A stretch of DNA of 64,000 bases from the NCBI RefSeq assembly GCF_030817535.1, contig NZ_JAUSZL010000002.1, forward strand, positions 2,604,001 through 2,668,000, given 5' to 3'. A program made the position numbers and the translations under genes. Source of the DNA: Streptomyces sp. V3I8. GTDB lineage: Bacteria > Actinomycetota > Actinomycetes > Streptomycetales > Streptomycetaceae. Positions 8,588 through 16,827 of the stretch are shown here, piece after piece. A model generated the notes under the pieces. The model made no database searches, had not been told where the DNA came from, and saw only the letters and a list, made by a program, of their open reading frames with translations. Position 1 is the first letter of the stretch. Every line of letters begins with the position of its first letter.

Positions 8588-10387
8588 TCAGCCGAAATAC
8601 CCGTCGAAGTTCCTCGAGAACTCCCAGCCCGCGAAGCGGTCCCAGTTGATCGACCACGTCATCAGGCCGCGCAGGGCCGGCCACGTACCGTGCGGGGTGT
8701 ACGTGCCGCAGCCGGTCTTCTTCGTCAGGCAGTCCAGGGACTTGGCGACCTCGCCCGGCGGTACGTACCCGTTGCCCGCGTTCGTCGACGCCGGCATGCC
8801 GATGGCCACCTGGTCGGGGCGCAGGGGCGGGAAGACGTTGGCCGCGTCGCCCGCCACCGGGAAGCCCGTGAGGAGCATGTCGGTCATGGCGGTGTGGAAG
8901 TCGGCCCCGCCCATCGAGTGGTACTGGTTGTCGAGACCCATGACCGGGCCCGAGTTGTAGTCCTGGACGTGCAGGAGGGACAGGTCGTCGCGCAGGGCGT
9001 GGATGACCGGGAGGTAGGCGCCGGCGCGCGGGTCCTGCCCGCCCCACCTGCCTGTTCCGTAGTACTGGTAGCCGAGCTGGACGAAGAACGTCTCCGGCGC
9101 CATCGTCAGCACGAAGTCGCCGCCGTACTTCGCCTTCAGGGTCTTCAGCGCCGAGACGAGGTTCACGATCACCGGGGTCTTCGGGTTCTTGAAGTCGGTG
9201 TCGTCGGCGTTCAGGGAGAGCGAGTGCCCCTCGAAGTCGATGTCCAGGCCGTCGAGCCCGTACGTGTCAATGATCTTCGAGACCGAGGAGACGAACATGT
9301 CCTGCGCCGCCGCGGTCGTCAGCTGCACCTGGCCGTTCTGCCCGCCGATCGAGATGAGCACCTTCTTGCCGGCGGCCTGCTTGGCCTTGATCGCGGCCTT
9401 GAACTCGGCGTCGGACTCGACCCCCGGGCACTCGGCCGCCGGGCAGCGGTCGAAGCGGATGTCGCCCGAGGTCACCGAGGTCGGTTCGCCGAAGGCCAGG
9501 TCGATGACGTCCCAGCTGTCCGGGACGTCGGCCATCCGCGTGTACCCGGACCCGTTGGCGAAGCTCGCGTGCAGGTAGCCGACCAGGGCGTGGGCGGGGA
9601 GGTCCGCGGGGTCGCCGCCGCCCGGGCCCGCCGCGGTGGTCACCGTGACGGACGGGGACTTCGCGGACTCGCCGGCCGCGTTCACGGCGGTGACCTGGAA
9701 GGAGTACGCGGTCGACGGCGCCAGCCCGCCGACGGTGGCCGACGTCCCGGTCGCCGTCTGGACCTTCGTCCCGTTGCGGTGGACCGCGTAACCCGTCGCG
9801 CCGGGCACCGCCGGCCAGGACAGGCCCACGCCGGTGGAGGTGACCGTGCCGACCGTGGGAGCGGCCGGCGCGGCCGGTGGCTGCGCCGCGTCGCCGCCGG
9901 GCCCGACCAGGGAGATGTCGTCGGCGTGGTAGGCGCCGGTGCCGTACCAGCCGTGCGTGTAGAGCGTGACGCTGGTGGTGGAGGGGCCGGTGCGGAAGGT
10001 CGTGGCCAGCCGCTGCCAGTCCGGTGCGGACTGCGTCCAGGCGGAGACGTCGGCGGTGCCGGTGCCGCTCGCGCCGAGATGGACGTAGGAGCCGCGGACG
10101 TACCCGGCAAGCGTGTACTGGGAGTCGGGCCGGACGGTCACGGTCTGCGCGCATCGCGCGTTGTCGCTGCCGGCCGGGGTGGCCCGGAGCGCCGAACCAC
10201 CGGTGCGGACCGGCGAGTCGACGGCCGCGCCCGCCGTGCAGGTCCAGCCGTCGAGGCCGGCTTCGAACCCGCCGTTGCGGGCCAGGTCCGCGTCGGCCGC
10301 GCGGGCGGCCGACGACACGGCGACGAGGCCCGGTACGGCCAGGGCGGTCGCCGCGCAGACGGCGAGGACGGATCTGACGCGATCCAC
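8588..10387 (-). CDS. Secreted GH18 chitinase with CBM and fibronectin III domain
   Basis: A 599-residue secreted endochitinase. The order is: signal peptide (about 1-30, ending ARA), carbohydrate-binding module (about 35-163, NGGFEAGLDGW start), fibronectin type III domain (about 175-252), and GH18 catalytic barrel (about 265-599). The GH18 signature DGLDIDFE is at 379-386, with Glu386 as proton donor, and SIGG is at 346-349. The GTG at 10387 is fixed by an AGGAGG element 5 bases upstream. Its promoter overlaps a DasR-like site (10434-10447), so control by N-acetylglucosamine signalling is likely. It hydrolyses chitin outside the cell. Confidence 0.95.
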   Translation of the reverse strand: MDRVRSVLAVCAATALAVPGLVAVSSAARAADADLARNGGFEAGLDGWTCTAGAAVDSPVRTGGSALRATPAGSDNARCAQTVTVRPDSQYTLAGYVRGSYVHLGASGTGTADVSAWTQSAPDWQRLATTFRTGPSTTSVTLYTHGWYGTGAYHADDISLVGPGGDAAQPPAAPAAPTVGTVTSTGVGLSWPAVPGATGYAVHRNGTKVQTATGTSATVGGLAPSTAYSFQVTAVNAAGESAKSPSVTVTTAAGPGGGDPADLPAHALVGYLHASFANGSGYTRMADVPDSWDVIDLAFGEPTSVTSGDIRFDRCPAAECPGVESDAEFKAAIKAKQAAGKKVLISIGGQNGQVQLTTAAAQDMFVSSVSKIIDTYGLDGLDIDFEGHSLSLNADDTDFKNPKTPVIVNLVSALKTLKAKYGGDFVLTMAPETFFVQLGYQYYGTGRWGGQDPRAGAYLPVIHALRDDLSLLHVQDYNSGPVMGLDNQYHSMGGADFHTAMTDMLLTGFPVAGDAANVFPPLRPDQVAIGMPASTNAGNGYVPPGEVAKSLDCLTKKTGCGTYTPHGTWPALRGLMTWSINWDRFAGWEFSRNFDGYFG

Positions 10388-10430
10388 GCGTACCTCCTGG
10401 CATGGGGGGATGGGAGGGTGGAGCGCGCCC

Positions 10431-10459
10431 AATTTGGTCCAGACCAATGCGGTTGTCAA
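10431..10459 (-). promoter_or_regulatory. Chitinase promoter with overlapping DasR-responsive element
   Basis: On the minus strand TTGACA (10459-10454) and CAAATT (10436-10431) are separated by 17 bases, a good -35/-10 pair. The palindrome ttggtccagaccaa (10434-10447) sits in the spacer and enters the -10 box. It closely matches the known dre consensus tggtctagacca. Bound DasR would block polymerase. The chitinase start is 44 bases downstream of the -10. Confidence 0.8.
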
Positions 10460-10478
10460 GGGTGCCGGCGTCTGTCCG

Positions 10479-10931
10479 TCATCCGCGCTCCTCGGTCGCC
10501 AGGCCCGCCGCCGCCTCGTGCATGGCCAGTTCCAGGAGCCCCGGGTCGGTGAGCGTGCCGGAGCCGTCCGGGGAGACCAGCCAGCGGACCCCGCCGGTCG
10601 ACCGGCCGGGATACGGCACCACGATCCACGTACCGCGGCCCGCCGTGCGGATCCCGGTGCCCAGCCAGCGCGCGGCCGTCCCCGGCGGGACGAAGAAGCC
10701 CGCGCGCGCGTCCCCGAAGTCGACGAGCACCGGCCCGGGCCGGTCGAGCACACGGGACAGCACGTCGAGCGTCGGGCAGCCGAGCCGGCCCGGCAGGATG
10801 AGCACGTCCCAGGCCCGGCCCGCCGGCAGCAGCGCGACCCCCAGGGGATTGCGCTCCCACTCCCGCCGGCAGGCCTCGGGATCCGGTGCCACGGATGCCA
10901 GCCACTCGACCGCTGTCGTGTCCCCTGTCAT
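10479..10931 (-). CDS. Small protein resembling the bifunctional primase/polymerase N-terminal family
   Basis: A 150-residue protein. The segment EWERNPLGVALLPAGRAWDV and later GTGIRTAGRGTWIVVPYPG resemble the N-terminal prim-pol fold (DUF/Pfam Prim-Pol) seen in short Streptomyces proteins. The catalytic DxD-type acidic pair of true prim-pols is not obvious, and no helicase domain follows, so polymerase activity is doubtful. The ATG at 10931 follows GGGAGG by 7 bases. That element lies inside a hairpin arm. It is downstream of the PuuB-like oxidase and upstream of the chitinase on the same strand. The chitinase has its own promoter. Confidence 0.6.
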   Translation of the reverse strand: MTGDTTAVEWLASVAPDPEACRREWERNPLGVALLPAGRAWDVLILPGRLGCPTLDVLSRVLDRPGPVLVDFGDARAGFFVPPGTAARWLGTGIRTAGRGTWIVVPYPGRSTGGVRWLVSPDGSGTLTDPGLLELAMHEAAAGLATEERG

Positions 10932-10937
10932 GGCGGA

Positions 10938-10987
10938 ACCTCCCTCTCTCGTGTCGACGCCGGTGGCGTCACGAGGGAGAGGGAGGT
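10938..10987 (-). promoter_or_regulatory. Nested hairpin covering the ribosome-binding site of the next gene
   Basis: In minus-strand RNA a CCTCCCTCTCCCTCGTG arm can pair with CACGAGAGAGGGAGG, with an inner 6-bp stem (gacgcc/ggcgtc). The distal arm contains the GGGAGG that serves the start at 10931. It could hide that site, or it could terminate transcription coming from the oxidase gene that ends at 11048. Confidence 0.6.
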
Positions 10988-11047
10988 CCGGGCCGGGCAT
11001 TACGCGGGTTCCGGCAACAAATAATTCGGTACGGGCGCCCGTCCGGC

Positions 11048-12475
11048 TCAGCTGTCGAAGCCGAGGCCCATCCGGTCCATCGTCCGCAGCCACAGGTTGC
11101 GCCGGCCGCCGTGCGCGTCCGCGCGGGCGAGGGACCACTTGGTGAGCGCGATGCCCGTCCAGGCGAACGGTTCCGGCGGGAAGGGCAGCGGCTTCCTGCG
11201 GACCATCTCCAGCGCCGTACGCTCCGTGCGCTCCCCCGCCAGCAGGTCGAGCATCACGTCCGCGCCGAACCGGGTCGCGCCGACGCCGAGGCCCGTGTAG
11301 CCGGCCGCGTAGGCGACCCGGCCCCCGTGCGCGGTGCCGAAGAAGGCCGAGAACCGGGAGCACGTGTCGATCGCGCCGCCCCAGGCATGGGTGAACCGGA
11401 CGCCCTCCAGCTGCGGGAAGCAGGTGAAGAAGTGCCCGGCGAGCTTCGCGTACGTGTCCGGCCGGTCGTCGTACTCGGCGCGCACCCGGCCGCCGTACGG
11501 GTAGACGGCGTCGTAGCCGCCCCACAGGATCCGGTTGTCCGCGGACAGCCGGAAGTAGTGGAACTGGTTCGCCGAGTCCCCGAGTCCCTGCCGGTTCCTC
11601 CAGCCGACGGAGGCGAGCTGTTCGGCCGTCAGCGGCTCGGTCATCAGCGCGTAGTCGTAGACCGGGACGGTGTAGGGGCGCACCCGCTTGACCAGGTTCG
11701 GGAAGATGTTCGTACCGAGGGCGACCCGGCGGGCGCGCACACCGCCGTACGGCGTGCGTACGGCCATTCCGGCGCCGTACGCCTTCAGGGTGAGCGCGGG
11801 CGTGTTCTCGTACACGCGCACACCCAGCCCGACGCAGGCGCGCTTCAGGCCCCAGGCGAGTTTGGCCGGGTGCAGCATGGCGACGCCGCGGCGATCGTGC
11901 AGGCCCGCGAGGAAGGTCGGCGAGTCGACCTGTTCCCGTACGGCGCCGGCGTCCAGGTACTCGACGCCGTCGGCCAGGCCGCGCTCCTTCAGCTCCTCGT
12001 ACCACCGGCGCAGTTCGGCCGCCTGGTACGGCTCGGTGGCCACGTCGATCTCGCCGCTGCGCTCGAAGTCGCAGTCGAGGGAGTAGCGGGCGACGGCCGC
12101 CTCGATGCCGTCGAGGTTGCGGGCGCCGAGTTCCTCCAGTGTGTGGATCTCGTCGGGCCAGCGGGCCAGGCCGTTGGACAGGCCGTGGGTGAGGGAGGCG
12201 GCGCAGAAACCGCCGTTGCGGCCCGAGGCGGCCCAGCCCACCTCGCGGCCCTCGACCAGGACGACCTCGCGCCCGGGGTCGCGCTCCTTGGCGAGGAGCG
12301 CGGTCCACAGTCCGCTGTAGCCGCCGCCGACGACGAGCAGGTCGCAGGTCTCGGTGGTGGTCAGCGCGGGCTCGGGACGGGGCCTGCCCGGGTCGTCCAG
12401 CCAGTACGGGACCGGCCGGGCCCCGGAAAGCGACGTCGCCCAGTTCTTGTCACGGCTCATGGCGCTCGGGGCCAT
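11048..12475 (-). CDS. FAD-dependent amine oxidoreductase (PuuB-like)
   Basis: A 475-residue DAO-superfamily flavoenzyme. The Rossmann FAD motif is LLVVGGGYSGLWTALLAKE (about residues 46-64), followed by GREVGWAASGRNGGFC. Near the C terminus is GYTGLGVGATR. The GRNGGF segment is typical of gamma-glutamylputrescine oxidases and glycine/D-amino-acid oxidases. The ATG at 12475 has GGGGAG about 9 bases upstream. It is the last gene of the run ALDH-potD-potA-potB-potC-oxidase on the minus strand, 29 bases after potC. It would therefore oxidise the amine that the importer brings in, probably a gamma-glutamylated polyamine. The exact substrate is inferred. Confidence 0.88.
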   Translation of the reverse strand: MAPSAMSRDKNWATSLSGARPVPYWLDDPGRPRPEPALTTTETCDLLVVGGGYSGLWTALLAKERDPGREVVLVEGREVGWAASGRNGGFCAASLTHGLSNGLARWPDEIHTLEELGARNLDGIEAAVARYSLDCDFERSGEIDVATEPYQAAELRRWYEELKERGLADGVEYLDAGAVREQVDSPTFLAGLHDRRGVAMLHPAKLAWGLKRACVGLGVRVYENTPALTLKAYGAGMAVRTPYGGVRARRVALGTNIFPNLVKRVRPYTVPVYDYALMTEPLTAEQLASVGWRNRQGLGDSANQFHYFRLSADNRILWGGYDAVYPYGGRVRAEYDDRPDTYAKLAGHFFTCFPQLEGVRFTHAWGGAIDTCSRFSAFFGTAHGGRVAYAAGYTGLGVGATRFGADVMLDLLAGERTERTALEMVRRKPLPFPPEPFAWTGIALTKWSLARADAHGGRRNLWLRTMDRMGLGFDS

Positions 12476-12504
12476 GATTTCAACTCCCCACAGAAATTGC
12501 GCGG

Positions 12505-13305
12505 TTATGCCTTCTGGCGGTTTCGACGATTCCCCATCACTATTCCGGCCAGTACGAACAGTACGGCGAGGAGGAACATGGCCGTACCGATGACGTTGAT
12601 CTGGACGGGTGTTCCGCGTTGCGCCGAACCCCAGACGAACATCGGGAAGGTGACAGTCGAGCCCGCGTTGAAATTGGTGATGATGAAATCGTCGAAGGAG
12701 AGCGCGAAGGCGAGCAGCGCTCCCGCGGCGATCCCGGGCGCGGCGATCGGCAGCGTGACGCGCAGGAACGTCTGCACGGGGCCCGCGTACAGGTCCTGCG
12801 CGGCCTGCTCCAGGCGCGGGTCCATCGACATCACACGCGCTTTCACGGCGGTGACCACGAAGCTCAGGCAGAACATGATGTGGGCGATCAGGATGGTCCA
12901 GAAGCCCAGCTGGGCGCCCAGGTTGAGGAAGAGGGTGAGCAGCGAGGCGGCCATGACGACCTCGGGCATCGCCATCGGCAGGAAGATCAGCGAGTTCACG
13001 GCGCCGCGCGCGCGGAAGCGGTAGCGGACCAGCGCGAAGGCGATCATCGTGCCGAGGGCGGTGGCGCCGAGTGTCGCCCAGGCGGCGATCTGCAGGCTCA
13101 GCGAGAGCGAGCCGCACAGGTCCGCGACCCCGCAGGGATCGGTCCAGGCGTCCGTGGAGAACTGCTGCCATTCGTAGTTGAAGCGCCCCTTCGGATTGTT
13201 GAAGGAGAACACCGTGACGACGATGTTCGGCAGCAGCAGATATCCGAGGGTCAGCAGACCCGCGATGACGACCAAACGGCTTTTGAACCAGCGCAGGAGG
13301 GCCAT
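12505..13305 (-). CDS. potC: Polyamine-type ABC transporter permease, PotC-like
   Basis: A 266-residue integral membrane permease with about six helices. A binding-protein-dependent transport loop is centred on DLYAGPVQTFLRVTLPIAAPGI-type sequence near residues 165-185, which contacts the ATPase. The start codon follows the potB stop directly (TAGATG at 13308-13303), so translation is coupled. Together with PotB it forms the channel of a spermidine/putrescine-class importer. Confidence 0.9.
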   Translation of the reverse strand: MALLRWFKSRLVVIAGLLTLGYLLLPNIVVTVFSFNNPKGRFNYEWQQFSTDAWTDPCGVADLCGSLSLSLQIAAWATLGATALGTMIAFALVRYRFRARGAVNSLIFLPMAMPEVVMAASLLTLFLNLGAQLGFWTILIAHIMFCLSFVVTAVKARVMSMDPRLEQAAQDLYAGPVQTFLRVTLPIAAPGIAAGALLAFALSFDDFIITNFNAGSTVTFPMFVWGSAQRGTPVQINVIGTAMFLLAVLFVLAGIVMGNRRNRQKA

Positions 13306-14235
13306 CTAGACCAGATCCTCCGTCCCGGACTTGCGGATGTAGAGCGTGACGATCGCGAGGATGCCCGCCATGAGGATGAACGAGAGGGCCGCCGCCGTCG
13401 GATAGTCGAGAATGCGCAGGAACTGCGTCTGGATGACGTTTCCGACCATGCGGGTGTCGGTGGAGCCGAGCAGGTCGGCGTTCACGTAGTCGCCGCTCGC
13501 CGGGATGAACGTGAGCAGCGTCCCGGAGACGACACCGGGCATCGACAGCGGGAACGTCACCTTGCGGAAGGTCGTGAAGGGCCGCGCGTACAGGTCGCCG
13601 GCCGCCTCGTGCAGCCGTCCGTCGATGCGTTCGAGCGAGGTGTAGAGCGGCAGGATCATGAACGGCAGGAAGTTGTACGTGAGGCCGCAGATCACCGCGA
13701 GCGGCGTGGCCAGCACGCGGTCGCCGGCGGTGATGCCGAGCCAGCTCGTGACGTCCAGGACGTGCAGGGTGTTGAGGGCGCCGACGACCGGGCCGCTGTC
13801 CGCGAGGATCGTCTTCCAGGCGAGCGTACGGATCAGGAAGCTGGTGAAGAAGGGCGCGACGACCAGGATCAGGATCAGGTTGCGCCAGCGCCCCGCGCGG
13901 AATGCGATGAGGTACGCGAGCGGGTAGCCGAGCAGCAGGCACAGGACCGTGGCGGTACCGGCGTACGCGATCGAGCGCAGGAACTGCGGCCAGTAGTCGG
14001 CCACCGCGTCCCAGTACGTCGCGAAGTGCCAGGTGACCTGGTAGCCCTCCTCCAGGGAGCCCGTCTGCACGGACGTGGAGGCCTGGTAGACCATCGGCAG
14101 GGCGAAGAAGACGACCAGCCACAGGAGGCCGGGGAGCAGGAGCCAGTACGGGGTGAGGCGGCCCCTGCGCCGAGGGGGGCGCTCCTTCGGGGCGGGGGTG
14201 GGCGCCAGGGGTGGCGCGTCGGTGACGGTCGTCAT
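13306..14235 (-). CDS. potB: Polyamine-type ABC transporter permease, PotB-like
   Basis: A 309-residue permease. The cytoplasmic N terminus is rich in Pro and Arg and is followed by six predicted helices. The ATPase-contact loop DLYARPFTTFRKVTFPLSMP lies near residue 210. The start overlaps the stop of potA by one base (TGATG at 14237-14233), and the stop abuts the start of potC. It belongs to the PotB/PotH group and works with PotC, PotA and PotD of the same operon. Confidence 0.9.
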   Translation of the reverse strand: MTTVTDAPPLAPTPAPKERPPRRRGRLTPYWLLLPGLLWLVVFFALPMVYQASTSVQTGSLEEGYQVTWHFATYWDAVADYWPQFLRSIAYAGTATVLCLLLGYPLAYLIAFRAGRWRNLILILVVAPFFTSFLIRTLAWKTILADSGPVVGALNTLHVLDVTSWLGITAGDRVLATPLAVICGLTYNFLPFMILPLYTSLERIDGRLHEAAGDLYARPFTTFRKVTFPLSMPGVVSGTLLTFIPASGDYVNADLLGSTDTRMVGNVIQTQFLRILDYPTAAALSFILMAGILAIVTLYIRKSGTEDLV

Positions 14236-15536
14236 CAGGCCGCCTCTTCCTCGACCGTTTCGATGCCCGCGTCGATGTCCTGGGCGGCGTCCAGTCCGAA
14301 GGTGTGCGCGGGGTTCCAGTGCAGGACGACTTCGGCACCGGGCACCAGCCGCGGGTCGCGGTCGATGTTCTGGGCGTAGACCTCGAACTCCGGGCAGACC
14401 GGGCTGTCGACGACGTACTGCGTGGAGACGCCGATGAAACTGGAGTCGGCGATCGTGCCGGTGATGCGGTTGCGGCCGGCCGGGATCCCGCCCGCCTCGT
14501 CGGCGTGCGTGAGGCTGATCTTCTCGGGACGCACGCCCACCAGGACCTTGCCGCCGGTCGTCGTGGGCGCCGAACACCTGGCCCCGGGCAGGACGAGCTT
14601 GCAGCCGCCTGCCCCGAGGACGATGTCGTCGCCGCTCCGGGAGTCGACCTCGGCCTCGATGAGGTTGGAGGTGCCGAGGAAGTTGGCGACGAACGTGGTG
14701 GTCGGGTTCTCGTAGAGGTCGGCGGGCGAGCCGAGCTGCTCGACGCGGCCCGCGTTCATCACGGCGACCGTGTCGGCCATCGTCATGGCCTCCTCCTGGT
14801 CGTGCGTGACGTGGACGAAGGTGATGCCGACCTCGGTCTGGATGCGCTTGAGCTCCAGCTGCATCTGGCGGCGCAGTTTGAGGTCGAGGGCGCCGAGGGG
14901 TTCGTCGAGGAGGAGCACCCTGGGGGTGTTGATCAGGGCGCGGGCCACGGCGACGCGCTGCTGCTGGCCGCCGGAGAGCTGGTGCGGTTTCTTGCGGGCC
15001 TGCTCGCCGAGCTGGACGAGGTCGAGCATCTCCCCGACCTGCTTCTTCACCGATCTGATGCCGCGCCGGCGCAGCCCGAAGGCGACGTTCTCGAAGATGT
15101 CGAGGTGCGGGAAGAGGGCGTACGACTGGAAGACGGTGTTCACGGGCCGCTTGTAGGGGGGCAGGTTCGTCACGTCCTGCTCGCCGAGGAAGACGGTGCC
15201 GGAGGAGGGTTCCTCCAGTCCGGCGATCATGCGCAGCGTGGTGGTCTTGCCGCAGCCCGACGCTCCGAGGAGGGCGAAGAAGGAACCCTGGGGCACGGTC
15301 AGGTCGAGCGGCCGGACGGCGGTGAAGGAGCCGTAGGTCTTGCTGATGCCCGACAGGCGGACGTCACCGCCGGTCTCCGTACCGTTCGTCGTGCTGTTCC
15401 TCGCACTGTCGGTGCTGTTCTTCGCACTGTCGGTGCTGTTCTTCGCACTGTCGGTGCTGTTCTTCGCACTGTCGGTGCTGTTCTTCGCACTGTCGGTGCT
15501 GTTCTTCGCACTGTTGTTGGTGGTCACGGTGATCAC
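14235..15536 (-). CDS. potA: Polyamine-type ABC transporter ATPase, PotA-like, with repeated N terminus
   Basis: A 433-residue ATPase that powers the importer. Walker [11 protein letters not shown]-loop FQSYALFPH, signature LSGGQQQR and Walker B VLLLDEP are intact. A C-terminal TOBE domain follows (about 300-420). The first 45 residues are odd: six copies of a seven-residue Ser-Ala-Lys-Asn-Ser-Thr-Asp-like unit encoded by a 21-bp tandem repeat, absent from usual PotA proteins. The GTG at 15536 overlaps the potD stop (GTGA), which favours it. A second GTG at 15527 is possible. Transcribed with potD upstream and potBC downstream. Confidence 0.9.
   Translation of the reverse strand: MITVTTNNSAKNSTDSAKNSTDSAKNSTDSAKNSTDSAKNSTDSARNSTTNGTETGGDVRLSGISKTYGSFTAVRPLDLTVPQGSFFALLGASGCGKTTTLRMIAGLEEPSSGTVFLGEQDVTNLPPYKRPVNTVFQSYALFPHLDIFENVAFGLRRRGIRSVKKQVGEMLDLVQLGEQARKKPHQLSGGQQQRVAVARALINTPRVLLLDEPLGALDLKLRRQMQLELKRIQTEVGITFVHVTHDQEEAMTMADTVAVMNAGRVEQLGSPADLYENPTTTFVANFLGTSNLIEAEVDSRSGDDIVLGAGGCKLVLPGARCSAPTTTGGKVLVGVRPEKISLTHADEAGGIPAGRNRITGTIADSSFIGVSTQYVVDSPVCPEFEVYAQNIDRDPRLVPGAEVVLHWNPAHTFGLDAAQDIDAGIETVEEEAA
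15391..15516. repeat. 21-bp minisatellite, six copies, inside potA
   Basis: Six head-to-tail units start at 15391, 15412, 15433, 15454, 15475 and 15496. Units 2 to 5 are identical, and the first and last each differ at one base. The period is a multiple of three, so copy-number change would lengthen or shorten the protein without a frameshift. It lies within the first 50 codons of potA. Confidence 0.95.
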
Positions 15537-16777
15537 GCCCCCGTCAGCTTTGCGAACTTCTCTTCGTACGCCGTCTCTTCCTTCGTGCTCAGGGAGCGGA
15601 AGGCGTGCGACGCGCCCGCCATGGCGGCGTCGGGAATGATCAGCGGGTTGTCGGCCGCCGACTTGTCGATCTTCGCCAGTTCGGGCTTCACCCCGTCGAC
15701 GGGACACACGTAGTTGATGTACGCGGCCAGCTGCGCGGCCGGACCGGGCTCGTAGTAGTAGTCGATGAGCCGCTCGGCGTTGGTCTTGTGCCGTGCCTTG
15801 TTGGGGACCAGCAGGTTGTCCGAGGAGATCATGTAGCCGCTGTCCGGGATGACGAAGCCGATGTCCGGGCTGTCCGCCTTGAGCTGGACGACGTCACCGG
15901 CCCAGGCGACACAGGCCGCGAGGTCGCCCTTGCTGAGGTCGGCCGTGTAGTCGTTGCCGGTGAAGCGGCGGATCTGCCCCTTGTCGACGGCCCTTTGCAG
16001 GCGGGCGATCGCCGCGTCGAAGTCGTCGTCCGTGAACTTCGCCGGGTCCTTGCCGAGGTCGAGCAGCGTCATGCCGATGCTGTCGCGCATCTCGGACAGG
16101 AAGGCGACGCGCCCCTTGAGCCTGGGGTTGTCGAGCATGTCGGAGACGGACCTGACCTCCACGCCGTCGAGCGCCTTCTTGTTGTAGGCGATGACGGTGG
16201 GGATACCGGTCCAGGGGTACGAGTAGGCGCGTCCCGGGTCCCAGTCGGGGGTGCGGAACTGCTCGGAGAGGTTGGCGTAGGCGTGCGGCAGGTGGGAGGC
16301 GTCCAGTTTCTGCACCCAGCCGAACCGGATCAGCCGCGCGGCCAGCCAGTCGGTGACGCAGATGAGGTCGCGCCCGGTGTCCTGGCCCGCCGCGAGCTGC
16401 GGCTTGAGCTTCCCGAAGAACTCGACGTTGTCGTTGATGTCCTCGGTGTACTTGACCTTGATGCCGGTGCGTTCGGCGAACGCGTCGAGCGTCGGGTGGT
16501 GCTTCTCGCTCTCGTCGACGTCCATGTACTCGGTCCAGTTGGAGAAACTGACCCGCTTCTCCTTGGCCGAGTGGTCCTCGGACGAGACGCCCGCGGTGTT
16601 CTTCGCCGCGGGGATCCCGCAGGCGCTCAGCGTCCCGAGTCCGCCCAGGGCGAGCGCGCCGCCCGTGGAGGCGCGCAGCAGCGAACGGCGGCTGAGGGAG
16701 GCCCTGCCACCGCGAAGACTGCGCCGCAGGGCGGCCAGGCTTGCCGGGGACAGGCGATCGGGCTCGTACTGCTCCAT
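15533..16777 (-). CDS. potD: Polyamine-type substrate-binding lipoprotein, PotD-like
   Basis: A 414-residue extracytoplasmic binding protein. The N terminus carries a twin-arginine export motif (SRRSLLRA, about 29-36), a hydrophobic stretch and a lipobox ending LSAC (about residue 53), so it is probably a Tat-exported lipoprotein anchored outside the membrane. SFSNWTEYMD and SYPWTGIPTVIAYN match the PotD/PotF fold. ATG 16777 is preceded by AAAGGG 10 bases upstream. It is the first transporter gene after the dehydrogenase at 16828-18348, and its stop overlaps the potA start. Confidence 0.92.
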   Translation of the reverse strand: MEQYEPDRLSPASLAALRRSLRGGRASLSRRSLLRASTGGALALGGLGTLSACGIPAAKNTAGVSSEDHSAKEKRVSFSNWTEYMDVDESEKHHPTLDAFAERTGIKVKYTEDINDNVEFFGKLKPQLAAGQDTGRDLICVTDWLAARLIRFGWVQKLDASHLPHAYANLSEQFRTPDWDPGRAYSYPWTGIPTVIAYNKKALDGVEVRSVSDMLDNPRLKGRVAFLSEMRDSIGMTLLDLGKDPAKFTDDDFDAAIARLQRAVDKGQIRRFTGNDYTADLSKGDLAACVAWAGDVVQLKADSPDIGFVIPDSGYMISSDNLLVPNKARHKTNAERLIDYYYEPGPAAQLAAYINYVCPVDGVKPELAKIDKSAADNPLIIPDAAMAGASHAFRSLSTKEETAYEEKFAKLTGA

Positions 16778-16827
16778 GCTCGTGGTGCCCTTTCGGGAGG
16801 GTTCGGCCTGGTCCGGGCCACCGGCGA

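Noticed and set aside
13298..13318. Half of a DasR-type site (tctagacca) at the potB/potC junction
   Set aside because: Only one half matches, and it is formed by the stop codon and ATG overlap. No promoter is nearby.
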